Notes: generated from the letters alone by a model not told the origin. Shown: positions 45,748 through 56,013, counted from the stretch's first letter. The stretch: DNA of 64,000 bases from JAZKAR01 sp040389065 (GCA_040389065.1 JAZKAR010000009.1:124001-188000); one strand, 5' to 3'. Program-made: numbers and translations.

Positions 45748-47849
45748 AACGCTACCTCACCATCTTTTTTAAAAAGCTCATAAACAGAAAGCTGCCCTCT
45801 GCTATCTTCACGGCTATTTTCGGCTTTTCGATAATGATTTGATTGTTGTTGATCAATCCAACGCGACTTCTGTGTATCATTCCACATACAGTCAAATATT
45901 TCTTTTAATCTTGTACATATATCTTTACTATAAATAGGGCACGCCAGTTCAACGCGATGATCTAAATTTCTTACCATCCAATCAGCTGAACTTAAATAAA
46001 CTTTTTCTTTGCCACCATTATAAAAAAATAGCATACGGCTATGCTCAAGAAAACGATCAATAACACTAACCACACGAATATTTTCGCTAAACCCTTTGAT
46101 TTGCGGAACTAATGCACATACACTCCGTACAATAACGCGGATATGAACACCTGCTTGACTAGCTTCATAAAGCTTATTAATGAGAAAAGGATCATTTAAA
46201 TTATTTAATTTAATATCGATATGGGCTTGCCGTTGAGTGCGGGCAAATCCAATTTCTCTATCGATACACTCAACAATTCGATCACGAAGCGCAAAAGGCG
46301 CAACCATTAAATTTTTAAACTGCCCAACGTTATAGTTAACTTGTAAAAATTCGAATAAGTTATAAATTTCTTTAGTAATTCTTTTATCGGCAGTTAATAA
46401 TGCGCAATCGGTATACGCTTTAGCTGTATTTTCATTAAAATTTCCTGTGCCTATATAGGCAAAACTTTGTGCTGCTCTACCTTTGCCTTTTTCGATTAAA
46501 AAAACTTTAGAATGCACTTTCAAACCAGGCACACCAAATACAACTTCTACGCCCTCTTTTTGTAATTTTTTTGCCCAATATAAATTATTTTCTTCATCAA
46601 ACCTCGCCTGTAACTCAACAACCGCTAATACACGCTTGCCATTGTACACAGCGCATCGAAGCGCATTGACTACGTGCGAAGCATCTGCCATACGATATAA
46701 CGTTATTTTAATCGTATGAACAGTTGGGTCTAAGGCCGCCTCACGCAAGATTTCAATAACATAACTAAATCGTTGGTACGGAAACGTTAAAAGTATATCT
46801 TGCTCTTGAATTGTTTTAAAAAAATTTTTAGAACACTTTAATAAAGGATGCTCTAACGCCGGTAATGGCATATAAAACCATTCAGGGCGATTTACTTCAG
46901 GAAAACGTATAAAATCTCTAAAATTATGGTATCGCTTTCCTGCAATTAATCTCATTTCCTCATTAGCGCCTAATCCCTGCCGGATACGATCTAGTAAGCG
47001 CTCAGGCATATTACTATCATAAACTAACCTTGTAACCGTTCCATGCTTACGCTTCTTAAGTGACTTTTCAACTTGCTGCGCATAGCTATGCGCAATATCG
47101 CGTTCTTCTTCTAAAGCCAGTTCTGAATCACGTGTTACTTTAACTGCAAAGGCATGAATTTCAGCGATATTAAGACCGCGAAAAACTTCATTAAGATGTA
47201 GACGAATCGCCTCATCTAAAAACATAACAGCCATTTTGCCATCAACAGATGGCAAAACAATAAAACGAGGGAGCACATGAGTAGGAATACGTACTAGCGC
47301 ATATAAAGGTTCTTTTGCTGTGTGAATATGAACTTTTACTGCAAAATAAATTGAGCGATCACCAATCATTGGTAAGGGTTGACGTGGCTTAAGCCATAGT
47401 GGCATTAATGACGGCCCTATTTCTTCATGGAAATAACGTGTTAAAAATTCAGCTTGTATAGGTGCCAAAGTTGAATATTCAGAATGAAAATATAATCCTT
47501 CTTTTTCTAGCTGTATTCTTATATCAGTAAAAATGCGCTCCAATTTATCTTGTTGTTTTACTGTTACTTTATGAATACTATCTAAAACTTGTTGTACATT
47601 TTTTTTTGCATCTTTGCTGCGAGGATATATAACAGTTTTTAAAAATCGACTTAATGCTGGTATACGTACCCGATAAAACTCATCCATATTGCTAGAATAA
47701 ATTCCTAAAAACCTTAGCCGTTCAATCAGAGGAACATTAGGGTCATCTGCTTCTTGCAGTACGCGCGCATTAAACTGAAGCCAACTTAACTCTCGACTTA
47801 AGGATTGAGGAGGATTTTTTTCATAGTCCTTTTCTCCTGAGGCCACCAT
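45744..47849 (-). CDS. ppk1: Polyphosphate kinase 1
   Basis: 701 residues. It makes polyphosphate from ATP reversibly. The phospholipase-D-like halves hold the autophosphorylated His in GLKVHSKVFLIEKG (about residue 446), YIGTGNFNENTAKAYTD (about 465-481) and a second His in RFLEHSRMLFFYNGG (about 590-604). The N-terminal SRELSWLQFNARVLQEA is typical. Synthesis and degradation enzymes are coupled here (ppk1 then ppx, 4-base overlap). Confidence 0.96.
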   Translation of the reverse strand: MVASGEKDYEKNPPQSLSRELSWLQFNARVLQEADDPNVPLIERLRFLGIYSSNMDEFYRVRIPALSRFLKTVIYPRSKDAKKNVQQVLDSIHKVTVKQQDKLERIFTDIRIQLEKEGLYFHSEYSTLAPIQAEFLTRYFHEEIGPSLMPLWLKPRQPLPMIGDRSIYFAVKVHIHTAKEPLYALVRIPTHVLPRFIVLPSVDGKMAVMFLDEAIRLHLNEVFRGLNIAEIHAFAVKVTRDSELALEEERDIAHSYAQQVEKSLKKRKHGTVTRLVYDSNMPERLLDRIRQGLGANEEMRLIAGKRYHNFRDFIRFPEVNRPEWFYMPLPALEHPLLKCSKNFFKTIQEQDILLTFPYQRFSYVIEILREAALDPTVHTIKITLYRMADASHVVNALRCAVYNGKRVLAVVELQARFDEENNLYWAKKLQKEGVEVVFGVPGLKVHSKVFLIEKGKGRAAQSFAYIGTGNFNENTAKAYTDCALLTADKRITKEIYNLFEFLQVNYNVGQFKNLMVAPFALRDRIVECIDREIGFARTQRQAHIDIKLNNLNDPFLINKLYEASQAGVHIRVIVRSVCALVPQIKGFSENIRVVSVIDRFLEHSRMLFFYNGGKEKVYLSSADWMVRNLDHRVELACPIYSKDICTRLKEIFDCMWNDTQKSRWIDQQQSNHYRKAENSREDSRGQLSVYELFKKDGEVAL

Positions 47850-48046
47850 TTTTACTACCTTCTTACTATTAGAATTATTTTTTTATTATTTAAACGCGGT
47901 TAGATTTTTTTGTAATTATGCAACCCGCTAAAAGATAGAGCAAACAAAAATTTATATTGCTTATCTAGAGCATTAATCTTTAAATAATATTTAGAATATA
48001 GTGTTTTTATACTTATTATTTTATGGATATAAAAAGAAAGCACAAC

Positions 48047-48109
48047 TCTAGGGAAATTCATAGGAGCTCATAGGAGCTATAAGAATGGTAAATTCTGAAT
48101 TTCCCTAGA
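48047..48109. repeat. 63-bp inverted-repeat element, family C
   Basis: TCTAGGGAAATTCA and TGAATTTCCCTAGA are perfect 14-bp inverted arms at the two ends. The middle contains ATAGGAGCT twice in tandem. TA is present near each tip, as expected for elements that duplicate TA. It lies 19 bases after the PEP-CTERM gene stop and upstream of ppk1. It could also act as a hairpin terminator, but no T run follows. Confidence 0.65.
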
Positions 48110-48127
48110 TAAAGCTATATTTCTGTC

Positions 48128-48664
48128 TTAACTATTAGCAGAAACAACTTTTTTATTTTTACGACTACGAGCAATACCGCCCACTAAACCTAGGCCTAAC
48201 AACATCATAGAATAAGTTTCTGGTTCTGGAGCAGGAGAAACTGTGGTACTTAAATTATAGCCATGAGCCACATTAATTCCGCCTGTTCCTGTTCCTCTAA
48301 CTTCTAATTGATATGCACCAGGAGCCATCAATGAAGCATAGGAAAGATTAAGACTAGAACCACCGCTGCCTTGTGCAGATGCTAATGAGGTACCGATATC
48401 ATTAAAAAGATTGATCTTTAAGGCACCCTGAGGATTAACATTTACTAAATTACTTACTGTAGCAGAAAAATTGTTTAAACCAGCAGCATCTACAATAAAA
48501 TTAAACGTATCTGTAAAGGCTCCATTTTCAACAACATAGCTATTCGCACTACCGATGGCAAAACTAGCTGAAGGTGAAGTGTAAGTGTGATTCCCAGCAT
48601 ATACAGCAGAAGAACCTAATAAAGCAGCACCTAATAGTAACGCACTAATTTTTTTCATCAACAT
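48128..48664 (-). CDS. PEP-CTERM sorted surface protein (FxDxF type)
   Basis: 178 residues. The signal peptide (1 to about 23) is followed by a Ser/Gly/Asn-rich beta domain with the F-T-D-T-F-N-F (FxDxF) motif near residues 50-56. The C-terminal sorting signal is PEPETYSMMLLGLGLVGGIA then a basic end RSRKNKK. Exosortase cuts and anchors or releases such proteins, usually in species with exopolysaccharide biofilms. The ribosome site AGGAG lies six bases before the ATG. No exosortase gene is in the window. Confidence 0.9.
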   Translation of the reverse strand: MLMKKISALLLGAALLGSSAVYAGNHTYTSPSASFAIGSANSYVVENGAFTDTFNFIVDAAGLNNFSATVSNLVNVNPQGALKINLFNDIGTSLASAQGSGGSSLNLSYASLMAPGAYQLEVRGTGTGGINVAHGYNLSTTVSPAPEPETYSMMLLGLGLVGGIARSRKNKKVVSANS

Positions 48665-48726
48665 ATGTAACTCCTAACATTTAAATATAAGGGGCAGACT
48701 TAATAACTAAACTGCCGATATAAGAT

Positions 48727-48748
48727 GTAGGCCTGCTAGCAGGCCTAC
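48727..48748. terminator. 22-bp perfect palindrome between argJ and the PEP-CTERM gene
   Basis: GTAGGCCTGCTAGCAGGCCTAC is a perfect palindrome, extended on both sides by ATAAG/CTTAT with small bulges. It lies 45 bases past the argJ stop and 63 bases before the PEP-CTERM start. It may end argJ transcription, though no T run follows, or serve as an operator. Confidence 0.45.
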
Positions 48749-48792
48749 CTTATAACCTATAAGAATACCATATAATTAAATTAAGTTTCTAG

Positions 48793-50019
48793 CTAACTAC
48801 GATACTCTGCATTTATCGTAACGTATTGATGAGAAAAATCGCATGTCCAAACTGTAGCAGAAACATCACCGCGCTTTTTAAGCACAACTCTAATGGTAAT
48901 ATCCTGCTGTTTCATGACCCGTTTTCCATCGGCTTCCTGATACTCTGAAGCACGGCCTCCATCACGAATCACGTGAACATCATCTAGAAATACGTCAATG
49001 TCATTCGAATTTAATTCGTTTACATCTGCATAACCTATTGCAGCAGCAATTCTTCCTAGATTAGGATCACTTGCAAAAAAAGCTGTTTTTACCAAGGGTG
49101 AATGTGCGATTGATTTTGCAATTTTAACTGCCTCTTGCGAATCATTCGCTCCTTCAACGCTTATCGTAATAAATTTAGTAGCCCCCTCCCCATCTCTGAT
49201 GATGGCTTGGGCTAAGTGAATGGATAAGCTTTCTAAAACAGCAAAAACTTCTGCTGCACGAGGGTCTTTATCGCTGCTTATCACTTCTATTTGTGCAGCC
49301 CCCGTACTCATTAGAATAAAGCTATCATTCGTAGAAGTATCTCCATCTACCGTAATACGGTTAAATGAAGCATCAGCAATACGCTTGGTCCACTCTTGTA
49401 ATAAGGCAGGTGCAATCGGTATATCGGTTGCCAAATAACCTAACATAGTTGCCATATTGGGATGAATCATCCCGCTACCTTTAGAAATACCTGTTACCGT
49501 TACAGTTTTACCTGATAACTCAAACCGTTTGGATGCACCTTTTGGGCAGGTATCTGTTGTCATAATGGCTGAAGCGGCGCGTGCCCAATTATCTTCTTGT
49601 AACCCTTCGATACATTGTTTAATACCCGCTTCTAGGCGATCTATGGGTAAACGCTCCATAATAACGCCAGTTGAAAAGGGTAAAACACTTTCGGGCGTAA
49701 ACTCTAATAACTGTGCCGTATAATGCGCCGTGCGTTGGGCATCTTGCAAGCCTTGCTCACCTGTTGTCGCATTAGCACACCCTGTATTGATAACTAATGA
49801 ACGAATAGCAGTCGTTTTTATCAAGTGCTCTCTACATACCAGCACAGGCGCTGCACAGAATTTATTCTGTGTAAAAACTCCTGCCGCATGAGAACCTTCT
49901 TGCAAAACCATTACAACCACATCATCACGATTAGGTTTACGGATATGAGCTTGTGCAATTCCTAAGCGCAATCCAGGCACAGGAAATAATTCAGGCAGAG
50001 GAGGCAAAACCATTGACAT
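48793..50019 (-). CDS. argJ: Bifunctional glutamate N-acetyltransferase / ornithine acetyltransferase
   Basis: 408 residues. In arginine synthesis it transfers acetyl from N-acetylornithine to glutamate. It is made as a precursor that cuts itself before the Thr in the segment HPNMATMLGYLATD (about residue 193), creating an N-terminal nucleophile. TTDTCPKG and DGDTSTNDSF are further family signatures. Whether it is mono- or bifunctional cannot be told from sequence. It follows the DUF2244 gene by 44 bases. Confidence 0.95.
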   Translation of the reverse strand: MSMVLPPLPELFPVPGLRLGIAQAHIRKPNRDDVVVMVLQEGSHAAGVFTQNKFCAAPVLVCREHLIKTTAIRSLVINTGCANATTGEQGLQDAQRTAHYTAQLLEFTPESVLPFSTGVIMERLPIDRLEAGIKQCIEGLQEDNWARAASAIMTTDTCPKGASKRFELSGKTVTVTGISKGSGMIHPNMATMLGYLATDIPIAPALLQEWTKRIADASFNRITVDGDTSTNDSFILMSTGAAQIEVISSDKDPRAAEVFAVLESLSIHLAQAIIRDGEGATKFITISVEGANDSQEAVKIAKSIAHSPLVKTAFFASDPNLGRIAAAIGYADVNELNSNDIDVFLDDVHVIRDGGRASEYQEADGKRVMKQQDITIRVVLKKRGDVSATVWTCDFSHQYVTINAEYRS

Positions 50020-50063
50020 GTAAAATTCCTTATAGAATAGATATAAGAGGCTCTCAATTTAAA

Positions 50064-50567
50064 TTAAGCTATATTACCTTGCTCTAACAAACGTTTAGAT
50101 AATCGCCTATATTGCGGTGCGTCTAATTGAGAGGGCACTATAATAATGCCTTGCTGAAATAATATATAAAGAGCTGTATGCAAAGAAAAAACCATAGGCG
50201 GCATTAAACAACATAGCCATGCACCAACACGGCTATCTCGATGCCAATGCGTAAATTGCTGCGAATGGCCTTTACGATTAGTTATACGCCAAAGGGGTGC
50301 AGGTTCTGCCCAAATCCATTCAATACAAACAATCGAATAAGGAGATTTTAATAAGGCATGATGCCAAATTACATACCCTATATATACAAACCCCGTAATC
50401 ACTAACACCAACAAGCTCGCTATACGCCAGGCTTGCTGAAGAGGCATAAACCAAATACCATAGCCTGCAAAACCTAAGCTTATTAAGCTAAACCCCCCAA
50501 ATAAAAACGCCAACCCCCATGAGGAAGTTGGCATCCATTTTTCATAAAGTACTTCTGTGGCTTCCAT
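50064..50567 (-). CDS. DUF2244 membrane protein
   Basis: 167 residues. Two hydrophobic helices (about 18-37 and 47-70) near the N-terminus are followed by a soluble domain (IVCIEWIWAEPAPLWRITNRKG onwards), the plan of DUF2244 proteins. The function is unknown. It lies upstream of argJ on the same strand, probably one operon. The initial residues MEATEVLYEKWMPTSSWG are usual. Confidence 0.75.
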   Translation of the reverse strand: MEATEVLYEKWMPTSSWGLAFLFGGFSLISLGFAGYGIWFMPLQQAWRIASLLVLVITGFVYIGYVIWHHALLKSPYSIVCIEWIWAEPAPLWRITNRKGHSQQFTHWHRDSRVGAWLCCLMPPMVFSLHTALYILFQQGIIIVPSQLDAPQYRRLSKRLLEQGNIA

Positions 50568-50689
50568 AGTTTACCTAATAGTTGCCTACTTAACCAAAGC
50601 TTATTTCCTGATAAAACTAATTGAGTTTCTCTACATATATTTTAGTTTTTTTCCAAAAAAAGAAGAAAAATGTAAATACTAAAGCAATT

Positions 50690-50735
50690 ATGCAGAAAAA
50701 TTAGCTGATAGGTCATAACTAGTTAAGACCTATCA
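50690..50735 (-). terminator. Terminator of ppsA
   Basis: On the minus strand TGATAGGTC(T)TAAC pairs with GTTA(T)GACCTATCA (one mismatched pair, tiny loop), then GCTAATTTTTC. It is a strong hairpin with a T5 run, 51 bases after the ppsA stop. Confidence 0.75.
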
Positions 50736-50785
50736 AGAAAAAAGCACTTTCTGAAACCTACCCTAACACCACTAATACTTTGTGG

Positions 50786-53191
50786 CTACAGACCTAAACC
50801 ACCTTTTGACGCACGTTGCTTAGCTAAAAATAACCACGTATCAATAACAGTATCAGGATTCAATGAAATGCTTTCAATTCCTTGTTCCATTAACCATTCT
50901 GCTAAATCAGGGTGATCTGAAGGCCCTTGCCCACAAATTCCAATATATTTATTGGCCTTGTGACACGCTGTAATAGCAAGCGATAACATTGCCTTTACTG
51001 CATCGTTACGTTCATCAAAACTTGCAGAAATAGGGCCGCCGGAATCACGATCGATCGCTAATGTTAGCTGAGTCATATCGTTAGATCCAATAGAGAACCC
51101 ATCAAAATACTCTAAAAAACGATCAGCTAAAACAGCATTTGAAGGAATTTCACACATCATAATGACGCGCAAGCCATTTTCACCACGGCGTAAGCCTTGT
51201 TCACTTAAACGACCAACGACAGCTTCAGCTTCCTTAAGAGTTCTAACAAAAGGAATCATAATTTCTAAGTTTGTTAAACCCATTACATCACGTACAAACT
51301 TAAGTGCCTCACACTCCATATTGAAGCATTCAGCAAAGTCTTTAGAAACATAGCGCGAAGCACCTCTAAACCCTAACATCGGATTTTCTTCATGAGGCTC
51401 GTAACGTTGTCCGCCCACTAAATTAGAGTATTCATTCGATTTAAAGTCTGACATACGTACAATGACTTTGCGGGGATGAAATGCCGCAGCAATCGTAGAA
51501 ATACCTTCAATCAGTTTTTGAACATAAAACTCACGAGGGCTAGCATAACCTGAAATGCGTGTTGCAATATCTGACTTTAGCTCAGAAGGCAGGCTTTCAA
51601 ATTCTAGCAAGGCTTGAGGATGAATACCAATCATGCGATTAATAATAAACTCTAAACGTGCTAAGCCTACGCCTTCATTAGGTAGTTGGCAAAAATCAAA
51701 CGCCAGTTCAGGATTACCCACATTCATCATGATTTTTACAGGAGAAGCAGGCATTTGCGTTAACGCAACCTCAGTTACTTCTATTTGTAATAACCCTGGG
51801 TAAATGTGCCCGGTATCGCCTTCGGCACATGATACGGTAACTTCATCACCTTCTTTTAAGATTTCCGTAACGTTACCGCAACCAACTACAGCAGGAATAC
51901 CTAATTCGCGTGCAATAATGGCAGCATGACATGTACGCCCACCACGATTCGTTACGATGGCAGCGGCACGCTTCATCACAGGTTCCCAATCAGGGTCTGT
52001 CATATCGGTAACAAGAATATCGCCGGGCTTTACGCTATCCATTTGATCAGCATGCTTTACTAAGCGTACTGTTCCCTGACCAATTTTTTGACCAATCGCA
52101 CGCCCTTCTGCTAATACGTTAGCAGTATTTTTCAAGCGGTAACGAATTTGCTTATCTTGCTTTGACTCTTGAGATTTTACGGTTTCAGGACGCGCTTGTA
52201 AAATATAGAGCTGCCCATCAATACCATCTTTACCCCATTCAATATCCATAGGACGCTGATAGTGTTTTTCAATAATTAAAGCGTATTCTGCTAACTGATT
52301 TACTTCAGTATCGTTTAAAGAAAAACGGGCAGAATCTTCCCTCGCGACATCAATTGTTTTTACAGAACGGCCTGCTACTTTTTCTTCTGTAAATATCATC
52401 TTAATGGCTTTGGCACCCAAATTGCGACGAACAATAGCGGGACGCTTAACCATTACATTAGGTTTATATACATAAAATTCATCAGGATTCACAGCACCTT
52501 GCACAACTGTTTCACCCAAACCATAGGAAGATGTCACAAATACTACTTGGTCAAACCCTGATTCGGTATCCATTGTAAACATGACACCTGAAGAGGCTAA
52601 GTCACTACGTACCATGCGCTGGATACCGGCTGATAACGCTACATCAGCATGTGCAAAGCCTTTATGAACCCGGTAAGCAATGGCACGGTCATTATAGAGA
52701 GAAGCAAAAACAACTTTAACGGCCTGTAAAATATTTTCAATGCCGCTAATATTTAAAAATGTTTCTTGCTGCCCTGCAAAGGAGGCATCAGGAAGATCTT
52801 CAGCGGTTGCTGATGAGCGTACAGCGACAGGCACCTCAATACCGCCAGAAGCTGCGCACATTTGCGCGTAGCCTTCACGAATATCGGCTTCAAGCTGTGA
52901 TTGAAAAGGAGCATCAAGTACCCATTGACGAATTTCTTTACCGGCAGATGTTAAGGCATCGATATCATCAGTATCCAGACCTTCCAGACGTGCTTTAACG
53001 CGCTCGGTGAGAGAACTATGCTCAAGAAATTCACGAAACGCTTCTGCTGTTGTTGCGAAACCGCCTGGAACACGCACCCCTGTGCTTGCTAACTGGGAAA
53101 TCATTTCACCCAAAGAAGCATTTTTACCACCGACGTGCTCGACATCTGTCATGCGTAAGGCTTCAAAGCCAATGACATGCTGTTTAGTCAT
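50786..53191 (-). CDS. ppsA: Phosphoenolpyruvate synthase
   Basis: 801 residues. It makes PEP from pyruvate and ATP for gluconeogenesis. The N-terminal ATP-grasp part has VGGKNASLGEMI (about 20-31) and VPVAVRSSATAEDLPDASFA (starting about 120). The phosphohistidine domain has the catalytic His in TNRGGRTCHAAIIARELGIP (about residue 421), and the C-terminal TIM barrel ends with the Cys region GICGQGPSDHPD (about 764). Its activity is expected to be switched by PpsR, whose gene lies about 3 kb away on the other strand. Confidence 0.97.
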   Translation of the reverse strand: MTKQHVIGFEALRMTDVEHVGGKNASLGEMISQLASTGVRVPGGFATTAEAFREFLEHSSLTERVKARLEGLDTDDIDALTSAGKEIRQWVLDAPFQSQLEADIREGYAQMCAASGGIEVPVAVRSSATAEDLPDASFAGQQETFLNISGIENILQAVKVVFASLYNDRAIAYRVHKGFAHADVALSAGIQRMVRSDLASSGVMFTMDTESGFDQVVFVTSSYGLGETVVQGAVNPDEFYVYKPNVMVKRPAIVRRNLGAKAIKMIFTEEKVAGRSVKTIDVAREDSARFSLNDTEVNQLAEYALIIEKHYQRPMDIEWGKDGIDGQLYILQARPETVKSQESKQDKQIRYRLKNTANVLAEGRAIGQKIGQGTVRLVKHADQMDSVKPGDILVTDMTDPDWEPVMKRAAAIVTNRGGRTCHAAIIARELGIPAVVGCGNVTEILKEGDEVTVSCAEGDTGHIYPGLLQIEVTEVALTQMPASPVKIMMNVGNPELAFDFCQLPNEGVGLARLEFIINRMIGIHPQALLEFESLPSELKSDIATRISGYASPREFYVQKLIEGISTIAAAFHPRKVIVRMSDFKSNEYSNLVGGQRYEPHEENPMLGFRGASRYVSKDFAECFNMECEALKFVRDVMGLTNLEIMIPFVRTLKEAEAVVGRLSEQGLRRGENGLRVIMMCEIPSNAVLADRFLEYFDGFSIGSNDMTQLTLAIDRDSGGPISASFDERNDAVKAMLSLAITACHKANKYIGICGQGPSDHPDLAEWLMEQGIESISLNPDTVIDTWLFLAKQRASKGGLGL

Positions 53192-53237
53192 ATACTGCCC
53201 TTAACATTCAAAGTTTAAAATCAATTATTCTCTATCC

Positions 53238-54833
53238 TCAGGAAGTCTGCTCGAGTAGATAGTCTTCATAGCTACCATTAAACTCGCGTAATCCTGAGGG
53301 TGTAAATTCCATAATTCGTGTAGCTAATGATGAAACAAACGCTCTATCATGGCTCACAAAAATCAGCGTACCTGTATATTGCTCTAAAGCTAAATTAAGA
53401 GACTCAATTGATTCCATATCCATATGGTTCGTGGGTTCATCCATCACCATGATATTGGGTCGATCAAGCATCATTTTACCAAAAAGCATACGCCCTTTTT
53501 CACCACCAGATAACACACGTACTGATTTTTTTGCATCATCGCCTGAGAAAAGCAAACGCCCTAGAATGCTGCGAATGGCTTGATCATCTTCGCCCTCTTG
53601 CGTCCACTGCTTCATCCAGTCGAATAACGTCATATCTTTTTCAAAATCTTCATTATGATCTTGAGCGTAGTAAGAAATTTTCGCTTTTTCTGCCCACTTC
53701 ACATCACCCTGATCAGCGCTATACTCACCCAAGAGTGTTTTAAGTAGTGTAGTTTTACCTGCACCACTAGGGCCAAGAATAGCAAGCTTATCACCCGCCT
53801 CTAGTAAGAAATTTACATTCTTGAATAAAGTTTTTCCATCAAAACCTTTACTCAGCTTTTCTACGCCTAAGGCTATACGATGAAGCTTATTTTTAAGGTC
53901 ATACTCAAAACGAATATAAGGATTTTGCCGACTTGAAGGTTTAACATCTTCAAGTTTAATTTTTTCAATTTGTCTGGCACGTGAAGTAGCTTGCCGAGCC
54001 TTAGAAGCATTCGCCGAGAAACGAGCCACGAAGGCTTGCAGCTCAGAAATTTGCTCTTTTTTCTTCGCATTATCTGACATTAAGCGCTCACGCGCCTGAG
54101 TAGATGCCACCATATACTCGTCATAGTTGCCAGGATAAATACGAATAGCACCATAATCCACATCAGCCATATGCGTACAAACGGCATTCAGAAAATGTCG
54201 GTCATGAGAAATAATAATCATGGTGGAAGAGCGCTCATTTAAAACGTCTTCTAACCAACGAATGGTATTAATATCCAAGTTGTTTGTTGGCTCATCAAGC
54301 AACAGAACATCAGGATTAGAAAATAATGCCTGCGCTAACAATACACGTAGCTTATAACCAGGCGCCACTTGCGACATTGTACCTTGATGTAAGGCAATCT
54401 CGATTCCTACGCCTAACAGTAGCTCGCTTGCTCGTGCCTCAGCGGTATAACCATCGTACTCTGCAAACTTAGCTTCAAGCTCAGCGGCACGCATGTAATC
54501 ATCGTCAGTGGCTTCAAGATTAGCGTAAATAGCATCACGCTCTGCCATTGCGGCCCACATTTCTTGATGGCCCATCATGACGACATCAAGAACTCGAACA
54601 TTTTCATACCCGAACTGATCTTGGCGCAACTTTCCAAGTCGCACACCATTTCCAAGTTCAACTTCACCGTGGGTTTGCTCTAAATCCCCTCCTAAAATTT
54701 TCATGAATGTGGATTTGCCACAGCCATTTGCACCAATCAAGCCATAGCGATTACCATCGCTGAAGCGCACACTAACATTTTCAAACAGGGGTTTGGCACC
54801 AAATTGCATGGTGACTTGTTGCGTACTTATCAT
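53238..54833 (-). CDS. ybiT: ABC-F ATPase, YbiT-like
   Basis: 531 residues with two ABC domains and no membrane segments. Walker A: GANGCGKST (about 34-42) and GPSGAGKTT (about 350-358). Walker B: LLLDEPTNNLD and IMVMDEPTNHMD. The signature in the second half is LSGGEKGRMLF. A charged linker between them (residues about 245-300) is the ribosomal E-site inserting arm of ABC-F factors. The opening ISTQQVTMQFGAKPLFENVS and the length of about 530 match YbiT. It lies upstream of ppsA on the same strand, 46 bases apart. Confidence 0.92.
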   Translation of the reverse strand: MISTQQVTMQFGAKPLFENVSVRFSDGNRYGLIGANGCGKSTFMKILGGDLEQTHGEVELGNGVRLGKLRQDQFGYENVRVLDVVMMGHQEMWAAMAERDAIYANLEATDDDYMRAAELEAKFAEYDGYTAEARASELLLGVGIEIALHQGTMSQVAPGYKLRVLLAQALFSNPDVLLLDEPTNNLDINTIRWLEDVLNERSSTMIIISHDRHFLNAVCTHMADVDYGAIRIYPGNYDEYMVASTQARERLMSDNAKKKEQISELQAFVARFSANASKARQATSRARQIEKIKLEDVKPSSRQNPYIRFEYDLKNKLHRIALGVEKLSKGFDGKTLFKNVNFLLEAGDKLAILGPSGAGKTTLLKTLLGEYSADQGDVKWAEKAKISYYAQDHNEDFEKDMTLFDWMKQWTQEGEDDQAIRSILGRLLFSGDDAKKSVRVLSGGEKGRMLFGKMMLDRPNIMVMDEPTNHMDMESIESLNLALEQYTGTLIFVSHDRAFVSSLATRIMEFTPSGLREFNGSYEDYLLEQTS

Positions 54834-55040
54834 GAATCGTTTGCACTAAGTTGTCGTAGAAAGGCATAATTTTCCATGAATTTACGCTTAACGACAAGGT
54901 ACGAATGTTTTACGAAGCATAAAAACCACACAAAATCTTCGTTTAACCTCGATTAAATCTCGCTTTGCGGGTATTTTTAAAACATTAAGAGAAAACTATT
55001 TTTTTTAAAAAATGGTGTATTTCTTTATAAGGAGTCTGAC

Positions 55041-55925
55041 GTGGCGCTTAATATTTTTGATTTACACTGCCACTCGTGGTTCTCCGATGGCACACTTTCA
55101 CCTACCGATGTTGTAAATCGCGCAGCGAAAAATGGTGTACGTTTTCTTTCGATTACCGATCACGACACAATTGAAGGTTTAGAAGAGGCAGAACATGCTG
55201 CTCACAATGCCAATATTACGTTGATTCCCGGAATTGAACTCTCAGTCACCTGGAATAACACTACCTTGCATGTTGTAGGGCTTAATATTGATCGCACTAC
55301 AACCATTCTTAAACATGCAACAGCAAAAATTGCTCAGATACGCTTTGAGCGCGCTAAAGCGATGGCACTTGATCTCGAAAAAGCAGGTATTCCAAATGCG
55401 TTTGAAGGCGCTATGCGTTTTGCACGCTCAGAACATTTATTGACACGCACCCATTTTGCCCGATTTTTGGTCGATAAAGGCCTTTGCGCAAACCTGTCTA
55501 AAGTATATAAAAATTATTTGAAACGAGGAAAACCGGGGTATATCAAATCTACCTGGCTAAGTTTAGAAGACGCTATTCGTATCATTAAAGATTCGAAAGG
55601 TATTGCCGTTTTAGCTCACCCTGGACGCTACGACTTATCATCGTCTGCTCGCAAAAAACTTCTGAATGAATTTGCTGAGTTAGGGGGCGGCGCACTCGAG
55701 GTAACGACTTCAAATCATACACCAGAGCAAACAGCCTACTTTACAGAAAATTGCCTTCGCCTTGGCTTAAAAGCCTCGTGTGGATCAGACTTTCATTCAC
55801 CAGATGAAAGCCGAATTGATTTAGGCGGTGTGATTCCTTTTCCTTCTATTCTGACACCCGTATGGGCAGAATGGCTTCCTTATTTTCCCTCTTTATCTTC
55901 CACAGAATATACGGCGCAGTGTTAA
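55041..55925 (+). CDS. PHP-domain phosphoesterase (RNase AM / YciV-like)
   Basis: 294 residues from a GTG at 55041, with AAGGAG just upstream; no ATG fits. The N-terminal metal-binding HCHSWFSDGTLSP (about 9-21) and TDHDTIEG (about 42-49), then ELSV, AHPGRY (about 194-199) and the late GSDFHSPDE (about 251-259) form the trinuclear metal site of the PHP family. The E. coli relative YciV trims 5' ends of rRNA and dephosphorylates 3',5'-pAp. It is divergent from the ABC-F gene. Confidence 0.9.
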   Translation: MALNIFDLHCHSWFSDGTLSPTDVVNRAAKNGVRFLSITDHDTIEGLEEAEHAAHNANITLIPGIELSVTWNNTTLHVVGLNIDRTTTILKHATAKIAQIRFERAKAMALDLEKAGIPNAFEGAMRFARSEHLLTRTHFARFLVDKGLCANLSKVYKNYLKRGKPGYIKSTWLSLEDAIRIIKDSKGIAVLAHPGRYDLSSSARKKLLNEFAELGGGALEVTTSNHTPEQTAYFTENCLRLGLKASCGSDFHSPDESRIDLGGVIPFPSILTPVWAEWLPYFPSLSSTEYTAQC

Positions 55926-56013
55926 GCCTCTCATGCTAGCCTACCTATTATTCTTTTCTTTCTATTATTCTTTTTTTAGACATACTTTTAAAATTCACCG
56001 TTTATTTTTTTAC

